A stretch of DNA of 64,000 nt from Gemmatimonadota bacterium (GTDB lineage Bacteria; Gemmatimonadota; Gemmatimonadetes; Longimicrobiales; Gaopeijiaceae), in NCBI GenBank assembly GCA_041390105.1, contig JAWKQO010000002.1:744001-808000 (forward strand). The letters are read 5' to 3'. Both the position numbers and the translations under genes were made by a program. Shown here piece after piece: positions 50,381 through 59,275 of this stretch; positions within the stretch are counted from its first letter, which is position 1; each line of letters begins with the position of its first letter. The notes under the pieces are model-generated. The model had not been told where the DNA came from. It ran no database searches and saw only the letters and a program-made list of their open reading frames with translations.

Positions 50381-52861
50381 ATGACGAATCTCAGCCACCC
50401 TGTCGCGATTCCCATCATCGCGGGCGTCGCGCTCGCCACGATCGCGTATGCCCAGAATCAGAGCCCGGGCCCGTCGGCCGAGGCCTCTTCTCCCTGGGTC
50501 GCCGCTGCGCTGACCAGCGCGCACACCAACGTCGTGGCGCCGGAGGAGGCGCTCGAGGGGGTGATCGAAGGGTACTGCCTGCGCTGCCACAACGAGCAGC
50601 GCATGACCGGGAACCTCTCCCTGGAGAGTTTCACCTTCGACGGCGCCGCCGACAACGGAGACGTTGCCGAGAAGATGATCCGCAAGCTGCGCGCGGGAAT
50701 GATGCCGCCCGCAGGCAGCCGGCGTCCGGCCGCGGACTCACTCGATCTGCTCATGGTGGCGCTGGAGAATCGCATGGACGCGCTGGCGCGCGAGAACCCC
50801 AATCCGGGGAGTCGCACGTTCCAGCGCTTGAATCGTGCCGAGTACAGGGCCGCGGTTCAGGATCTGCTCGGCATCGACGTCGACGTCAACGCCTTCCTTC
50901 CGCTCGACACCAAGAGCGCCAACTTCGACAACATCGCCGACGTCCAGCTTCCGTCGGCCACGCTGATGGAGGGGTACCTCAGGGCTGCATCGCAGATCAG
51001 CCGGGTGGCTCTCGGTGACGTGAACGCCGACCCGGCCTCGACGCCGTATGCCGTGCCGCGCACTGCCTCGCAGAAGGATCGGGTGCCCGGCGCGCCCTTC
51101 GGTACGCGTGGCGGAATCGTCGTGGAGCACAGCTTCCCGGCGGACGGCCGCTACGTCTTCCAGGTGACGTTGCACTCGGCGCCCGAAGGCGAGCTGTTCG
51201 GGCGGACCCAGCTCGACGAGCGCGTGGAGGTCTCCATCGACGGCGAGCGGGTCGCAGTCCTCGACATCGACCGCTGGATGTCCGATTCGGACCCGAGCGG
51301 CATGACGCTCTCGACGGATTCCGTCGACGTGCGGGCCGGAACCCATCGGGTGGCGGCAGCCTTCATCAAGAACTGGGAAGGGCCGGAGGACGATTTGATC
51401 ACGCCGGTGGACCATACACTGGCGGACACGCAGATCGGCCTCGACTACGGTGTCACGACGCTACCCCACCTTCAGCGTTTCGCGGTGGTCGGGCCCTTCC
51501 GGGTGACGGGCGTCTCCGACACCGGGACGCGCCGACGGATCTTCTCGTGCCGGCCCGTGACGCCAAGCGAAGCGCGGCCCTGCGCCCAGAGCATCGTGGA
51601 GCGGTTGGCGACCCAGGCCTATCGGCGCCCTCTCAATCAAACGGATCTCGAAGGGCTGATGTCCTTCTACGACGAAGGTGAGGCCGACGGTGGCTTCGAG
51701 GGGGGCATCCGCTTCGCGTTGGAAGCCGTCCTGGCCAGCCCGCACTTCGTGTTCCGGGCGGAGGAGGTGCCGAACAACGTACGGCCCGGCGCCGTTTACC
51801 GGATCAGCGATGTCGATCTCGCGTCGCGGCTCTCGTTCTTCCTCTGGGGCACCTCGCCCGACGGCGAGCTGCTCGGCCTGGCGCAGCGAGGCGAGCTCTC
51901 CAAGGGCAAGAACATGGAGACGCAGGTCAAGCGGATGCTACAGGACCCGCGCGCCCAGGGACTCTCCGCGCGTTTCGCCGCGCAGTGGTTGCGTCTTCCC
52001 GATCTGGAGAAGGTCGACCCCGACGCGCTGAGCTATCCGTACTACGACGCGACCCTGGCGGAAGCCATGCGCCGCGAGACGGAGTTGCTCTTCGACTACA
52101 TCGTCAGCGAGGACCGGAACGTCTTCGACCTGATCACCGCGGACTACACCTTCGTGAACGAGCGCTTGGCCCGGCACTACGGGATCCCCAACGTCACCGG
52201 TGACGACTTCACGCTGGTCCACTATCCCGATGACACCCGCAGGGGCGTGCTGGGGCACGGCAGCGTGCTGGTCCAGACCTCGCACGCCGACCGCACCTCG
52301 CCGGTGCTGCGTGGCAAATGGGTCATGGAGGTGATCCTGGGATCGCCGCCGCCCCCACCGCCACCCAACGTTCCCACCCTCGACTCCCAGGAGAGTGTGG
52401 ACGAGGGTCGTGTCATGAGCGTGCGTGAGCGGATGGAGCAGCACCGGGCCAATCCGTCTTGCAACTCGTGTCACCGCGTGATTGATCCGATCGGGCTGGC
52501 GTTGGAGAACTTCGATCCGACGGGCGCCTACCGCGTGAAGGACCAGGGCAATCCGGTCGACCCGGTCGGGGAGCTCTACGACGGCACCGAGATCAAGGGT
52601 CCGGCGGATCTGCGGGCCGCCATCCTGCGGCGTCCGGAGATGTTCCTGCGCAACTTCACGCAGAACCTCATGGCGTACGCGTTGGGACGACGCATCGAGT
52701 GGTACGACATGCCGGCCGTGCGCGAGATCACGCGAACGGCGGCCAAGAACGACTACAGGCTCTCCTCGTTCGTCCTGGGCGTGGTCGAAAGCGACGCCTT
52801 CAGGATGGGCCGGATGGAAGTGACGGCGGACCAGATGCAACAGGGAACGGAGGGCAACTGA
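50381..52861 (+). CDS. Haem c protein of the DUF1587/1592/1588/1585/1595 group
   Basis: An 826-residue exported protein with a short signal (PIIAGVALATIAYAQ). A cytochrome c-like haem site CxxCH (C66, C69, H70 in YCLRCHNEQ) is followed by the stretched domains typical of planctomycete-type cytochromes: RTFQRLNRAEYRAAVQDLLG (DUF1587), RIFSCRPVTPSEARPCAQSI with TQAYRRPLNQTDLEGLM (DUF1595), LASRLSFFLWGTSPDGELL (DUF1592) and NPSCNSCHRVIDPIGLALEN (DUF1588, a second CxxCH). ALGRRIEWYDMPAVREI ends it (DUF1585). Such proteins are thought to be periplasmic or outer-membrane redox proteins. The usual partner in other genomes is a DUF1552 protein. Here the partner is an ankyrin protein whose ATG overlaps this stop. 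Confidence 0.9.
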   Translation: MTNLSHPVAIPIIAGVALATIAYAQNQSPGPSAEASSPWVAAALTSAHTNVVAPEEALEGVIEGYCLRCHNEQRMTGNLSLESFTFDGAADNGDVAEKMIRKLRAGMMPPAGSRRPAADSLDLLMVALENRMDALARENPNPGSRTFQRLNRAEYRAAVQDLLGIDVDVNAFLPLDTKSANFDNIADVQLPSATLMEGYLRAASQISRVALGDVNADPASTPYAVPRTASQKDRVPGAPFGTRGGIVVEHSFPADGRYVFQVTLHSAPEGELFGRTQLDERVEVSIDGERVAVLDIDRWMSDSDPSGMTLSTDSVDVRAGTHRVAAAFIKNWEGPEDDLITPVDHTLADTQIGLDYGVTTLPHLQRFAVVGPFRVTGVSDTGTRRRIFSCRPVTPSEARPCAQSIVERLATQAYRRPLNQTDLEGLMSFYDEGEADGGFEGGIRFALEAVLASPHFVFRAEEVPNNVRPGAVYRISDVDLASRLSFFLWGTSPDGELLGLAQRGELSKGKNMETQVKRMLQDPRAQGLSARFAAQWLRLPDLEKVDPDALSYPYYDATLAEAMRRETELLFDYIVSEDRNVFDLITADYTFVNERLARHYGIPNVTGDDFTLVHYPDDTRRGVLGHGSVLVQTSHADRTSPVLRGKWVMEVILGSPPPPPPPNVPTLDSQESVDEGRVMSVRERMEQHRANPSCNSCHRVIDPIGLALENFDPTGAYRVKDQGNPVDPVGELYDGTEIKGPADLRAAILRRPEMFLRNFTQNLMAYALGRRIEWYDMPAVREITRTAAKNDYRLSSFVLGVVESDAFRMGRMEVTADQMQQGTEGN

Positions 52862-54705
52862 TGCGCACCATGCTCAAGGCCAACACGCTGAGCGCGCTGG
52901 CGGTGGTCTTCCTGACCGCCGCGCTGACGCCTCCCCCGGAGGCTCCGGTAGCAGACGCTGCGGAACGCGGAGATATCGAGGCCGTCCGTGCCCTGCTGCG
53001 CGAGGGCGCCGACGTGAACGCGGCCCAGGGAGACGGCATGACCGCGCTTCACTGGTCGGCGTTGAGCGGGCGTGCCGAGCTCGTCTCCATGCTGTTGTAT
53101 GCCGGGGCCGAGGTCGAGGCCGCCACGCGCTTGGGCAGCTACACAGCCCTGCACCTGGCCGCCCAGAAGGGCCTGGCCGAGGTGGTGGGCGTGCTCCTGG
53201 ATGCCGGGGCGGACCCCGACGCGCTGACGACCACCGGCGTGACGCCCCTGCACTTCGCCGCCGAGTCCGGCGACGTGACGACGCTTCAGGCATTGGTGGC
53301 GGCTGGCGCGGACGTGAACGCGCGGGACGGCCACTCGGGCCGGACACCGCTGATGTTTGCGACCGGCTACGGCCGTACGGATGCGGTGCGCGCGCTGTTG
53401 AGCGCCGGGGCGGACGTGTCGGCGGCCTCGACGGTGGTCGACTACCGGGAGCGTGCCAAAGCCGACCAGGACGAGCGTCGCAAGCGGGCGCGCCTGATCG
53501 CAGCGGCCCGGGGTGAGCAGCCGCAGGCGCAGCGGGGTCAGGGAGGCCAGAGCGCCGGTGCCCCCGCCCAGGCGCAGCGGGCCACACCGCCGGACCCCGA
53601 TGATCCGACCCCTCCGCCCCCCGCTGATCCCGATCGGCCCACCGCGCCGGGTCAGGCGCGGCAGAGCCTGGTCAACGACTCGACGCGTACCGCCGCCGCC
53701 ATGTCGTACACCGACCTGATCGGATCGCAGGGTGGCTTGACGGCCCTGCACTACGCGGCCCGCGACGGGCGCCTGACCGAGGCGCGCCTGCTGCTCGAGG
53801 CCGGCGCCGACGTCAACCAGATCTCCGGTGGAGACCAGACCAGCGCCCTGCTGATCGCGGCCATCAACGGCAACTACGATCTGGCCATGATGCTGTTGGA
53901 GCACGGTGCCGATCCGAACCTGGTCAGCGACGACGGAGTGGGTCCGCTCTTCGCGGTGGTCAACGGCCGCTGGGCGCTTCGGACCTGGTATCCGCAGCCG
54001 ACGGCCTGGCAACAGCAGACCACCGACTACCTCACGGTCATGAAGGCGCTGTTGGAGGCGGGTGCCGAGCCCAACACGCGGGTGAACAACCATATCTGGT
54101 ATTCGGCCTACAATGCGGGCCGCATGGGCGTGGATTTCATGGGCGCCACCGCGTTCTGGCGGGCGGCCTATTCGTTGGACGTGGCGGCCATGCGGTTGCT
54201 GGTCTCCTATGGGGCCGACCCCAACATCCCCACGATGAAGCCGCCGGAGCGGCGCTTCCCCGGGGGTGGCGGGAGCGGTGACGGTCCCGAGAAGGAGGAT
54301 CCGTCCGGGCTGCCCCCGGTGCCCGTCGGCGGGCCGGGCGTGCACCCCCTGATCGCGGCGTCGGGAGTGGGATACGGGACGTCGCGCGTGGGCCAGCAGC
54401 ACGTGACGGTGCCCAACGGATGGCTCCCGGCCGTGCGGTATCTCGTCGATGAGCTGGGCGTGGACGTGAACGTCCGCGACCACGACGGCTACAGCGCGCT
54501 GCACAATGCCGCGTCCCGCGGCGACGACGAGATGATTCGCTACCTGGTCTCGAAGGGTGCGGACGTGATGGTGGTCAGCCGCCGCGGGCAGACGACGGTG
54601 GATATGGCCAACGGACCCCAGCAGCGGGTGCAGCCGTTCCCGTCCACCATCGAGCTTCTCGAGGGCCTCGGGGCCAAGAACAACCACAACTGTCAGTCCT
54701 GCTGA
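52861..54705 (+). CDS. Exported ankyrin-repeat protein
   Basis: A 614-residue protein with a signal peptide (TLSALAVVFLTAALTPPP). Its ATG overlaps the previous stop (TGATG). Ankyrin repeats fill residues 30-190 (GMTALHWSALSGRAELVSML, YTALHLAAQKGLAEVVGVLL, GVTPLHFAAESGDVTTLQAL, RTPLMFATGYGRTDAVRALL). A Gln/Pro-rich linker at about 205-275 precedes a second set (GGLTALHYAARDGRLTEARL, TSALLIAAINGNYDLAMMLL, GYSALHNAASRGDDEMIRYL). It ends NHNCQSC, giving a CxxC tail. A role as scaffold for the neighbouring haem protein, in the periplasm or at the surface, is inferred from the coupling. Confidence 0.88.
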   Translation: MRTMLKANTLSALAVVFLTAALTPPPEAPVADAAERGDIEAVRALLREGADVNAAQGDGMTALHWSALSGRAELVSMLLYAGAEVEAATRLGSYTALHLAAQKGLAEVVGVLLDAGADPDALTTTGVTPLHFAAESGDVTTLQALVAAGADVNARDGHSGRTPLMFATGYGRTDAVRALLSAGADVSAASTVVDYRERAKADQDERRKRARLIAAARGEQPQAQRGQGGQSAGAPAQAQRATPPDPDDPTPPPPADPDRPTAPGQARQSLVNDSTRTAAAMSYTDLIGSQGGLTALHYAARDGRLTEARLLLEAGADVNQISGGDQTSALLIAAINGNYDLAMMLLEHGADPNLVSDDGVGPLFAVVNGRWALRTWYPQPTAWQQQTTDYLTVMKALLEAGAEPNTRVNNHIWYSAYNAGRMGVDFMGATAFWRAAYSLDVAAMRLLVSYGADPNIPTMKPPERRFPGGGGSGDGPEKEDPSGLPPVPVGGPGVHPLIAASGVGYGTSRVGQQHVTVPNGWLPAVRYLVDELGVDVNVRDHDGYSALHNAASRGDDEMIRYLVSKGADVMVVSRRGQTTVDMANGPQQRVQPFPSTIELLEGLGAKNNHNCQSC

Positions 54706-54739
54706 GACGCTCGGCAGCGACCGGACCTGCGCTCGCCAG

Positions 54740-54767
54740 CCGGCGCCCTCCCTGAAGAGGGCGCCGG
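54740..54767 (+). terminator. Hairpin terminator after the ankyrin gene
   Basis: CCGGCGCCCTC (54740-54750) pairs with GAGGGCGCCGG (54757-54767) around a CCTGAA loop, and TCGTCGTTT follows. It lies 35 bases after the ankyrin stop and ends that operon. Confidence 0.8.
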
Positions 54768-54847
54768 TCGTCGTTTGGGGGATTTGCTGCGAGCCTCCGA
54801 CCTCGCCACTTTCCGCGGGCCGCACACCGACTGTGGAGACGGAACGC

Positions 54848-56515
54848 ATGCAGCTCACGCGAGGGATGCGGTGCTCCAGGCACCGACCGTCGCGGATCGC
54901 GGGGAACCTCGCGCTCGCTCTCGTCTGCTGGGGTTGCTCGGCCAAAACCCCGGACACGCCCGCGCCCCTGTCGCGGGTGGCGCGCTCCCGCGCGGGGATG
55001 GTCGTTACCGGGTCGGAACCGGCGACCGCGGCGGGCGTGCAGATCCTCGAGGCGGGCGGAAACGCGATCGACGCCGCGGTGGCGGTGGGCTTCGCCTTGG
55101 CGGTGGCAGAGCCGACCCAGTCCGGACTCGGGGGCCGTACCCAGGTGGTCTGGCGCGACGGGCAGGGTCGGGTCCAGGGGCTCGATGCCACCACGGAGGT
55201 GCCGGTCGGCTTCGATCCGGCTTCCGCACCGGGCGGCGACTACGGTTGGTCCGCCGTGGCCATCCCCGGGACCGTGGCCGGCTTGGCCGCCCTCCACCGG
55301 AGTGGGGGCGTGCTCGCCTGGGAGCGAGTGCTGCAGCCCGCGATCCGACTGGCGGAGGAGGGGTTCAGTTTGAGCCCCGGAGAAGCAGAGCGGCTTTCGA
55401 GCGCCTCCGCGGAGCTGGCCACCGACCCGGGAGCCCGGGCGCATTTCCTGAAGCCGGATGGATCCACCTACCAGGCCGGCGAGCGTTTGGTGCAGCGAGC
55501 GCTGGGCGCGACGCTCCGCCAGCTGGCGGAGGGCGGTGCGGAAGCCTTCTACCAGGGGCCGCTCGCCGATGTCATCGCGCGGGAGATGGCAGCGGCGGGC
55601 GGATTGGTGACGGCGGCCGACCTGGCCGGCTACCGGGCTCGCCCCGCGTTGGTGGGGCACGGCCGTTTCCGCGACCTGGAGCTGTGGGGGAGCTACCTGC
55701 CGGCGTCGGGGCTCACGACCATCGAGGCGCTCCAGATCCTCGATCGCGTCGACCTGAGTGGAGACGTTGCTCATTGGCAGGCGACGCTCGCCCAGGCGCT
55801 GCTCATGGCCTTCGCCGACCGGGAGGGAGTCACGGGATCTCCCGACCAGATCGCGGCGGAGATCACGTCGCAGGCGCGGGCCGACCGGCGGGCCGCGGAG
55901 TTGGCCGGGGCGCTCGGCCTCGTGGGGGCCGCTCCGGGGGCGGGGGTCGACCGTGAGCACCCCAACACCACGCACGTCTCCATCGTGGATGGGGCCGGTG
56001 TAGCGGTGTCGCTGACGCAGTCGTTGGGCCCCACCGGAGGGGCCCGGGTCGCCAGCCTGCAACTCGGCTTCCTGTACGCTTCCACCCTCGGCTATCTGGT
56101 GGATTTGCAGCCGGGGGCGCGTCCCTGGTCCTCACAGTCGCCGTTGATCGTGCTTCGCGAGGGGCAGCTGGCCTACGTGTTGGGCGGTGCGGGCTCCCGC
56201 CGAATCATCTCGGCGTTGGTTTCGACCTTGGTCCGTCTCGGTGACCAGGGCATGGACCTGGAATCCGCGCTCGCGGCTCCTCGCCTGCATCCCAGCGAGG
56301 ATCGTCTGACGCTCGAGGTCGGCACGGGTGTGGAGGGAGCGGACTGGGCCGCCGGCGACGGCAGGGAGTCCGGATTCGTGCTGACCACGGAGGCGTTCGG
56401 CGTGTACTTCGCACGTTTGAACGGCATCGCCGTGGACCCCGTGACGGGGGAGCTGTTGGGGGTGGGAGATCCTCGTTGGCCTTGGTCCGCAGCGGCCGGC
56501 CCAGACTCGTGGTGA
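54848..56515 (+). CDS. Gamma-glutamyltransferase-like lipoprotein
   Basis: A 555-residue Ntn-hydrolase precursor with a lipoprotein-like N terminus (LALALVCWGC). The autocleavage and nucleophile site is intact: T374 in HPNTTHVSIVDG. Typical features are GGNAIDAAVAVGFAL, AIPGTVAGLAALH and GLGGRTQ-like motifs. In most members the segment before the active site reads LDxREKAP, whose Arg binds the alpha-carboxylate of glutamate. Here it reads LDATTEVP with no Arg, so the acceptor or donor is probably not a plain gamma-glutamyl compound. I chose the ATG at 54848 because GGAGACGGAA lies upstream. An in-frame GTG at 54833 is the alternative. The stop overlaps the next ATG (TGATG). Confidence 0.88.
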   Translation: MQLTRGMRCSRHRPSRIAGNLALALVCWGCSAKTPDTPAPLSRVARSRAGMVVTGSEPATAAGVQILEAGGNAIDAAVAVGFALAVAEPTQSGLGGRTQVVWRDGQGRVQGLDATTEVPVGFDPASAPGGDYGWSAVAIPGTVAGLAALHRSGGVLAWERVLQPAIRLAEEGFSLSPGEAERLSSASAELATDPGARAHFLKPDGSTYQAGERLVQRALGATLRQLAEGGAEAFYQGPLADVIAREMAAAGGLVTAADLAGYRARPALVGHGRFRDLELWGSYLPASGLTTIEALQILDRVDLSGDVAHWQATLAQALLMAFADREGVTGSPDQIAAEITSQARADRRAAELAGALGLVGAAPGAGVDREHPNTTHVSIVDGAGVAVSLTQSLGPTGGARVASLQLGFLYASTLGYLVDLQPGARPWSSQSPLIVLREGQLAYVLGGAGSRRIISALVSTLVRLGDQGMDLESALAAPRLHPSEDRLTLEVGTGVEGADWAAGDGRESGFVLTTEAFGVYFARLNGIAVDPVTGELLGVGDPRWPWSAAAGPDSW

Positions 56516-57081
56516 TGCGCAGTGGGGGCCGCCTTGCGATGCTGCGTGCGCTCCGTCTCTTCGCCTGCGTCGCGATGCGGCGGAAGTGGGCGGCTCTGCT
56601 GCTCGCCGCTCCGATGGCGACCAGCGTCGGGTGCCAGGCCGTGAGCGAGCCGCTACGCGCCCGGTACCCGGATCTGCCGGCGGAAGCGCAGTCCGTGCCA
56701 TTCGCGGTGGTCGAGGCACTGGTCGCTCCCATGTCCGCGCTCGAGGAAGCCCGGAGTACGGTGTTGCGCACGCCGCGGGAGTGGGATGAGTACTGGACGG
56801 CATTCCATGCGCACGTCGATCCGGCGCCTCCGGCCACACCGTTCGAGGGGGACGTGCTGGTGGTGGCGCTGGGGATGCGGTTCAGCGGTGGGTACAGCGT
56901 GGAGATCGAGGGCGTCTTCGACACGCCCTCCGCGCGTTATGTGGCCGCGCTCGAGATCATGCCGGGCGACGACTGCATGGTGACGCAGGCGCTGACGGCG
57001 CCGGCGACCGCGGTGCGAGTCCCGCCCTCTCCACTGCCGGTGACCTTTCTGCACCGGACCGAGGCCCGCCCCTGCGGCTAA
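56515..57081 (+). CDS. PrcB-like lipoprotein
   Basis: A protein of about 188 residues. The C-terminal half has VLVVALGMRFSGGYSVEIEG, RYVAALEIMPGDDCMV and TAPATAVRVPPSPLPVTFL, matching the PrcB C-terminal domain first seen as a partner of a Treponema protease. The N terminus reads MRSGGRLAMLRALRLFACVA and then a lipoprotein-type signal (LLLAAPMATSVGC). Three starts are possible: TTG 56476, ATG 56515 overlapping the previous stop, and ATG 56575 just before the signal. I use 56515 because of the overlap. It may be made together with the gamma-glutamyltransferase-like enzyme. Confidence 0.75.
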   Translation: MRSGGRLAMLRALRLFACVAMRRKWAALLLAAPMATSVGCQAVSEPLRARYPDLPAEAQSVPFAVVEALVAPMSALEEARSTVLRTPREWDEYWTAFHAHVDPAPPATPFEGDVLVVALGMRFSGGYSVEIEGVFDTPSARYVAALEIMPGDDCMVTQALTAPATAVRVPPSPLPVTFLHRTEARPCG

Positions 57082-57096
57082 GCTTCCTGGACCGCT

Positions 57097-57516
57097 CTAG
57101 CCGCCGCCCCCGCGAGCACCGGTGGTGACTTCGATGACCCCCGCCTCGACATCGAGCCCGTAGCGCGTGGTGGCATCTTGTCCGTTCAGGTAGCGGATCC
57201 GTGTCACCTGTGACCCACGCAGCGTGCGCAGGACATCGGCGCCCCCCGGTTGCAGCGAGCTGTCGATCACGACACGCACGCTCCGTAGGCCGCCGACCGG
57301 AGTCATCTGCCCGCGCCCACGCAGCCATTGAGGCCGCATCTGAGAGACCAGCGTGTACAGGTCCAGATTCGATCGGGTGCCGATCTCTTCGGGCGTGATG
57401 TCTCCGCGGCCTGCCGGAGTTCCGCTACCGGCGGATCCGCCGGAGGCGCAAGCGAGAGGAAGGCCGACCGCCAGCAGGAGGAGAGCACGAGGGAGACGAC
57501 GGTTCAGACTTGGCAT
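57097..57516 (-). CDS. Small lipoprotein, unknown function
   Basis: A 139-residue lipoprotein (signal ending at C23, LLAVGLPLACASG). After a Gly/Ser-rich linker comes EEIGTRSNLDLYTLVSQMRP, then WLRGRGQ, and RIRYLNGQDATTRYGLDV near the end. The last stretch, with GLDVEAGVIEVTT, resembles the plug-like segment of TonB-type proteins that is widespread in this type of genome as a stand-alone lipoprotein. Function is unproven. It ends 15 bases from the convergent PrcB-like gene. Confidence 0.7.
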   Translation of the reverse strand: MPSLNRRLPRALLLLAVGLPLACASGGSAGSGTPAGRGDITPEEIGTRSNLDLYTLVSQMRPQWLRGRGQMTPVGGLRSVRVVIDSSLQPGGADVLRTLRGSQVTRIRYLNGQDATTRYGLDVEAGVIEVTTGARGGGG

Positions 57517-57574
57517 TGGCCACCTCCTGGGAACGAAATGCGCTCAAGCTGTGCGGAGCGCAAAGGGCCGGCAA

Positions 57575-57600
57575 GCGGAGGCGCCGGCAGGCGCCTCCGC
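57575..57600 (-). terminator. Hairpin after the transporter-like gene
   Basis: GCGGAGGCGCC (57575-57585) pairs with GGCGCCTCCGC (57590-57600) around a GGCA loop. Read on the minus strand it follows the stop at 57620 by 19 bases, and a short T/C-rich stretch comes after it. Confidence 0.65.
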
Positions 57601-57619
57601 TCCTTGGTACGACCGGACG

Positions 57620-58660
57620 TCAGTTGAATGACTTCTGCCAGCCCACGGTCAAGCTCCAGGTGGTCTGGAGCTGTGGGCCGTGCAGGTCCTGATACACCGG
57701 AACCCCGAACTCCGCTTCGAGCCGGTGGCCCTTCATGCCCCCGGTCGGTACATAGAGGTTGAGACCGACCGGAAGGTCGAAGCGGGTTCCCCCCCGGAGG
57801 TCGGCACGGGCAGTCGGGCCCTGCGCGGGATTGACCGATGGGGCGGGATCCTGGCCGTCGACGTCTCCCCAGGTGGCCAGATGACCGCGCAACGAGGCGC
57901 TGACCCACTCGTTCAAGCGGACCGCGCCCCAGGCGGTGGCGTCGACGCGGTTCCCCAAGGTGTAGTCGTGATCGTTGCTCCCAATCCGAACGGTGCCGAT
58001 GGCTTGAGCCCCCCAGGAGGCCCGCGGCCCCATGCCCAACAGGGTCAGGCCCGGCTTCACGTCGAACGTACCCGACCCGAGCTGCATCGGGTAAGGCAGC
58101 TGTACCTCGTTCCCCGAGCTGGCGGGCGTCACGTCCATGACTTCGATGGAGCCGGTCGGAATCGAGACTGCCGCGTTCAGGTGGGCCCGCACCGACCCCT
58201 CCCGCTTGAGGCCGATGAGACCTCCGACCGAAACATCGCCGATTCCACTGCCATGCGTGGTGAACTCCACGTTGGTGCGGGTCACGTGGTCCATGTCGAT
58301 CTGCAGGTACGGCACCATGACCAGGAACGTGACCCGGTCGGAAGGGGCGACCATCACGCCGAACATGTGCATGTCCATCGGCATGCGCAGGGGGCTCACG
58401 GGAAAGGCGGCCAGCACCTCGCTGGTGCTCGCTTCCTCCGTGCCGGTGCGGTTGCCGTCCATGTTCATGCGCATGAACCGGTACGACAGCATGAACTCGC
58501 CGGCCTCGTGGGTGTGGTCGCCCATGACGCCGATGGGTGCGTGGCCGTCCGGCCGGCCGGACGTCCATTGGGTTTGGGCCTCAGCCACGTGAGGCACGAA
58601 TGCGTACAGGGCCAGTGCCCAAACGACGGGCCTGGCCTGGACTCGATGTCCAGGATTCAT
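57620..58660 (-). CDS. Outer-membrane transporter-like protein (MetA-pathway/alpha-amylase type)
   Basis: A 346-residue exported protein with a signal peptide (VVWALALYAFVPHVAEAQ). The mature part starts PIGVMGDHTHEAGEFMLSYR, a feature of outer-membrane proteins annotated as transporter or Phenol_MetA_deg-type. Met-rich patches follow (RFMRMNMDGN, MPMDMHMFGVMV). The rest is beta strands with girdle aromatics (RVTFLVMVPYLQIDMDHV, TTWSLTVGWQKSFN), ending in Asn after a typical Phe. It lies 92 bases downstream of the small His/Cys-rich protein gene on the same strand. The Met and His content of both suggests copper handling, but this is inference. Confidence 0.75.
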   Translation of the reverse strand: MNPGHRVQARPVVWALALYAFVPHVAEAQTQWTSGRPDGHAPIGVMGDHTHEAGEFMLSYRFMRMNMDGNRTGTEEASTSEVLAAFPVSPLRMPMDMHMFGVMVAPSDRVTFLVMVPYLQIDMDHVTRTNVEFTTHGSGIGDVSVGGLIGLKREGSVRAHLNAAVSIPTGSIEVMDVTPASSGNEVQLPYPMQLGSGTFDVKPGLTLLGMGPRASWGAQAIGTVRIGSNDHDYTLGNRVDATAWGAVRLNEWVSASLRGHLATWGDVDGQDPAPSVNPAQGPTARADLRGGTRFDLPVGLNLYVPTGGMKGHRLEAEFGVPVYQDLHGPQLQTTWSLTVGWQKSFN

Positions 58661-58752
58661 GGAACTGCCTCCCCCGCGCAGAGCATCCGCTCTCCGCGAT
58701 CGTCAGGTTGGTGAGGCCGGGATTCGTGACCCGGCCGTCGGGGTTCCGAGTG

Positions 58753-59145
58753 TCAGGCGAGGGAGGGAGGGCCGGTGGCGTCCGGGAGCAGCCGCTCGGG
58801 CTGGGCCCGCGGCACCGTTGCTGGCGGCCCCACGGGCGCCGCGAGGCCCCTCACCCATGCGGGTGGGGGCGGGGCGGCTGGGGGCGGAGACGGCGTCCAG
58901 GGCGAGGCGCTGCCCAGGCAGGCGCCCAAGCATGTGCAAGGATGTGGGGTGGGGGGGTCGTCTCCACCCTGTTCGTGATGGGTGTGGCCGGCCGCCGTGG
59001 GTGGCGTTGCCGGGTCCGTGGTCGTTTCCCGCTCGTGGTGAGGGCACCCGTGCACGCCTGCGAGGTCCGCCCCGGAAACGAAAAGCAGGAGCAGGGCACC
59101 GTAGATCCGCAGAACGAGCGGAGCGGGAGCGCTTCGGCGGGTCAT
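58753..59145 (-). CDS. Small exported His/Cys-rich protein
   Basis: A 130-residue protein with a signal-peptide-like start (LRIYGALLLLFVSGADLAGV). Metal-ligand-rich segments follow at once: HGCPHHERE, AGHTHHEQGGD and PHPCTCLGACLG. The C-terminal third is Pro/Ala-rich and probably disordered. It is like the protein at 5740-6153 in composition, not in alignable sequence, and may bind copper or another soft metal. It precedes the outer-membrane transporter-like gene, with which it probably forms an operon. No known family is recognised with certainty; it is DUF2946-like at best. Confidence 0.6.
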   Translation of the reverse strand: MTRRSAPAPLVLRIYGALLLLFVSGADLAGVHGCPHHERETTTDPATPPTAAGHTHHEQGGDDPPTPHPCTCLGACLGSASPWTPSPPPAAPPPPAWVRGLAAPVGPPATVPRAQPERLLPDATGPPSLA

Positions 59146-59275
59146 ATCGATTCAGAGTACCCCTTCGTGCGCCTGGTTGGGAAGCTCTGCCACGAGTTTC
59201 GCGGGAATGGTCCCGGCGCTACGATGCGCGCGGCAGGGAGCGCTCGGAGCTGGAGTCCTTGATCGGGAGGCAGGT

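Noticed and set aside
52753..55194. 813-residue minus-strand frame opposite the ankyrin gene
   Set aside because: It is a shadow of a strongly repeated ankyrin gene and has no domain of its own.
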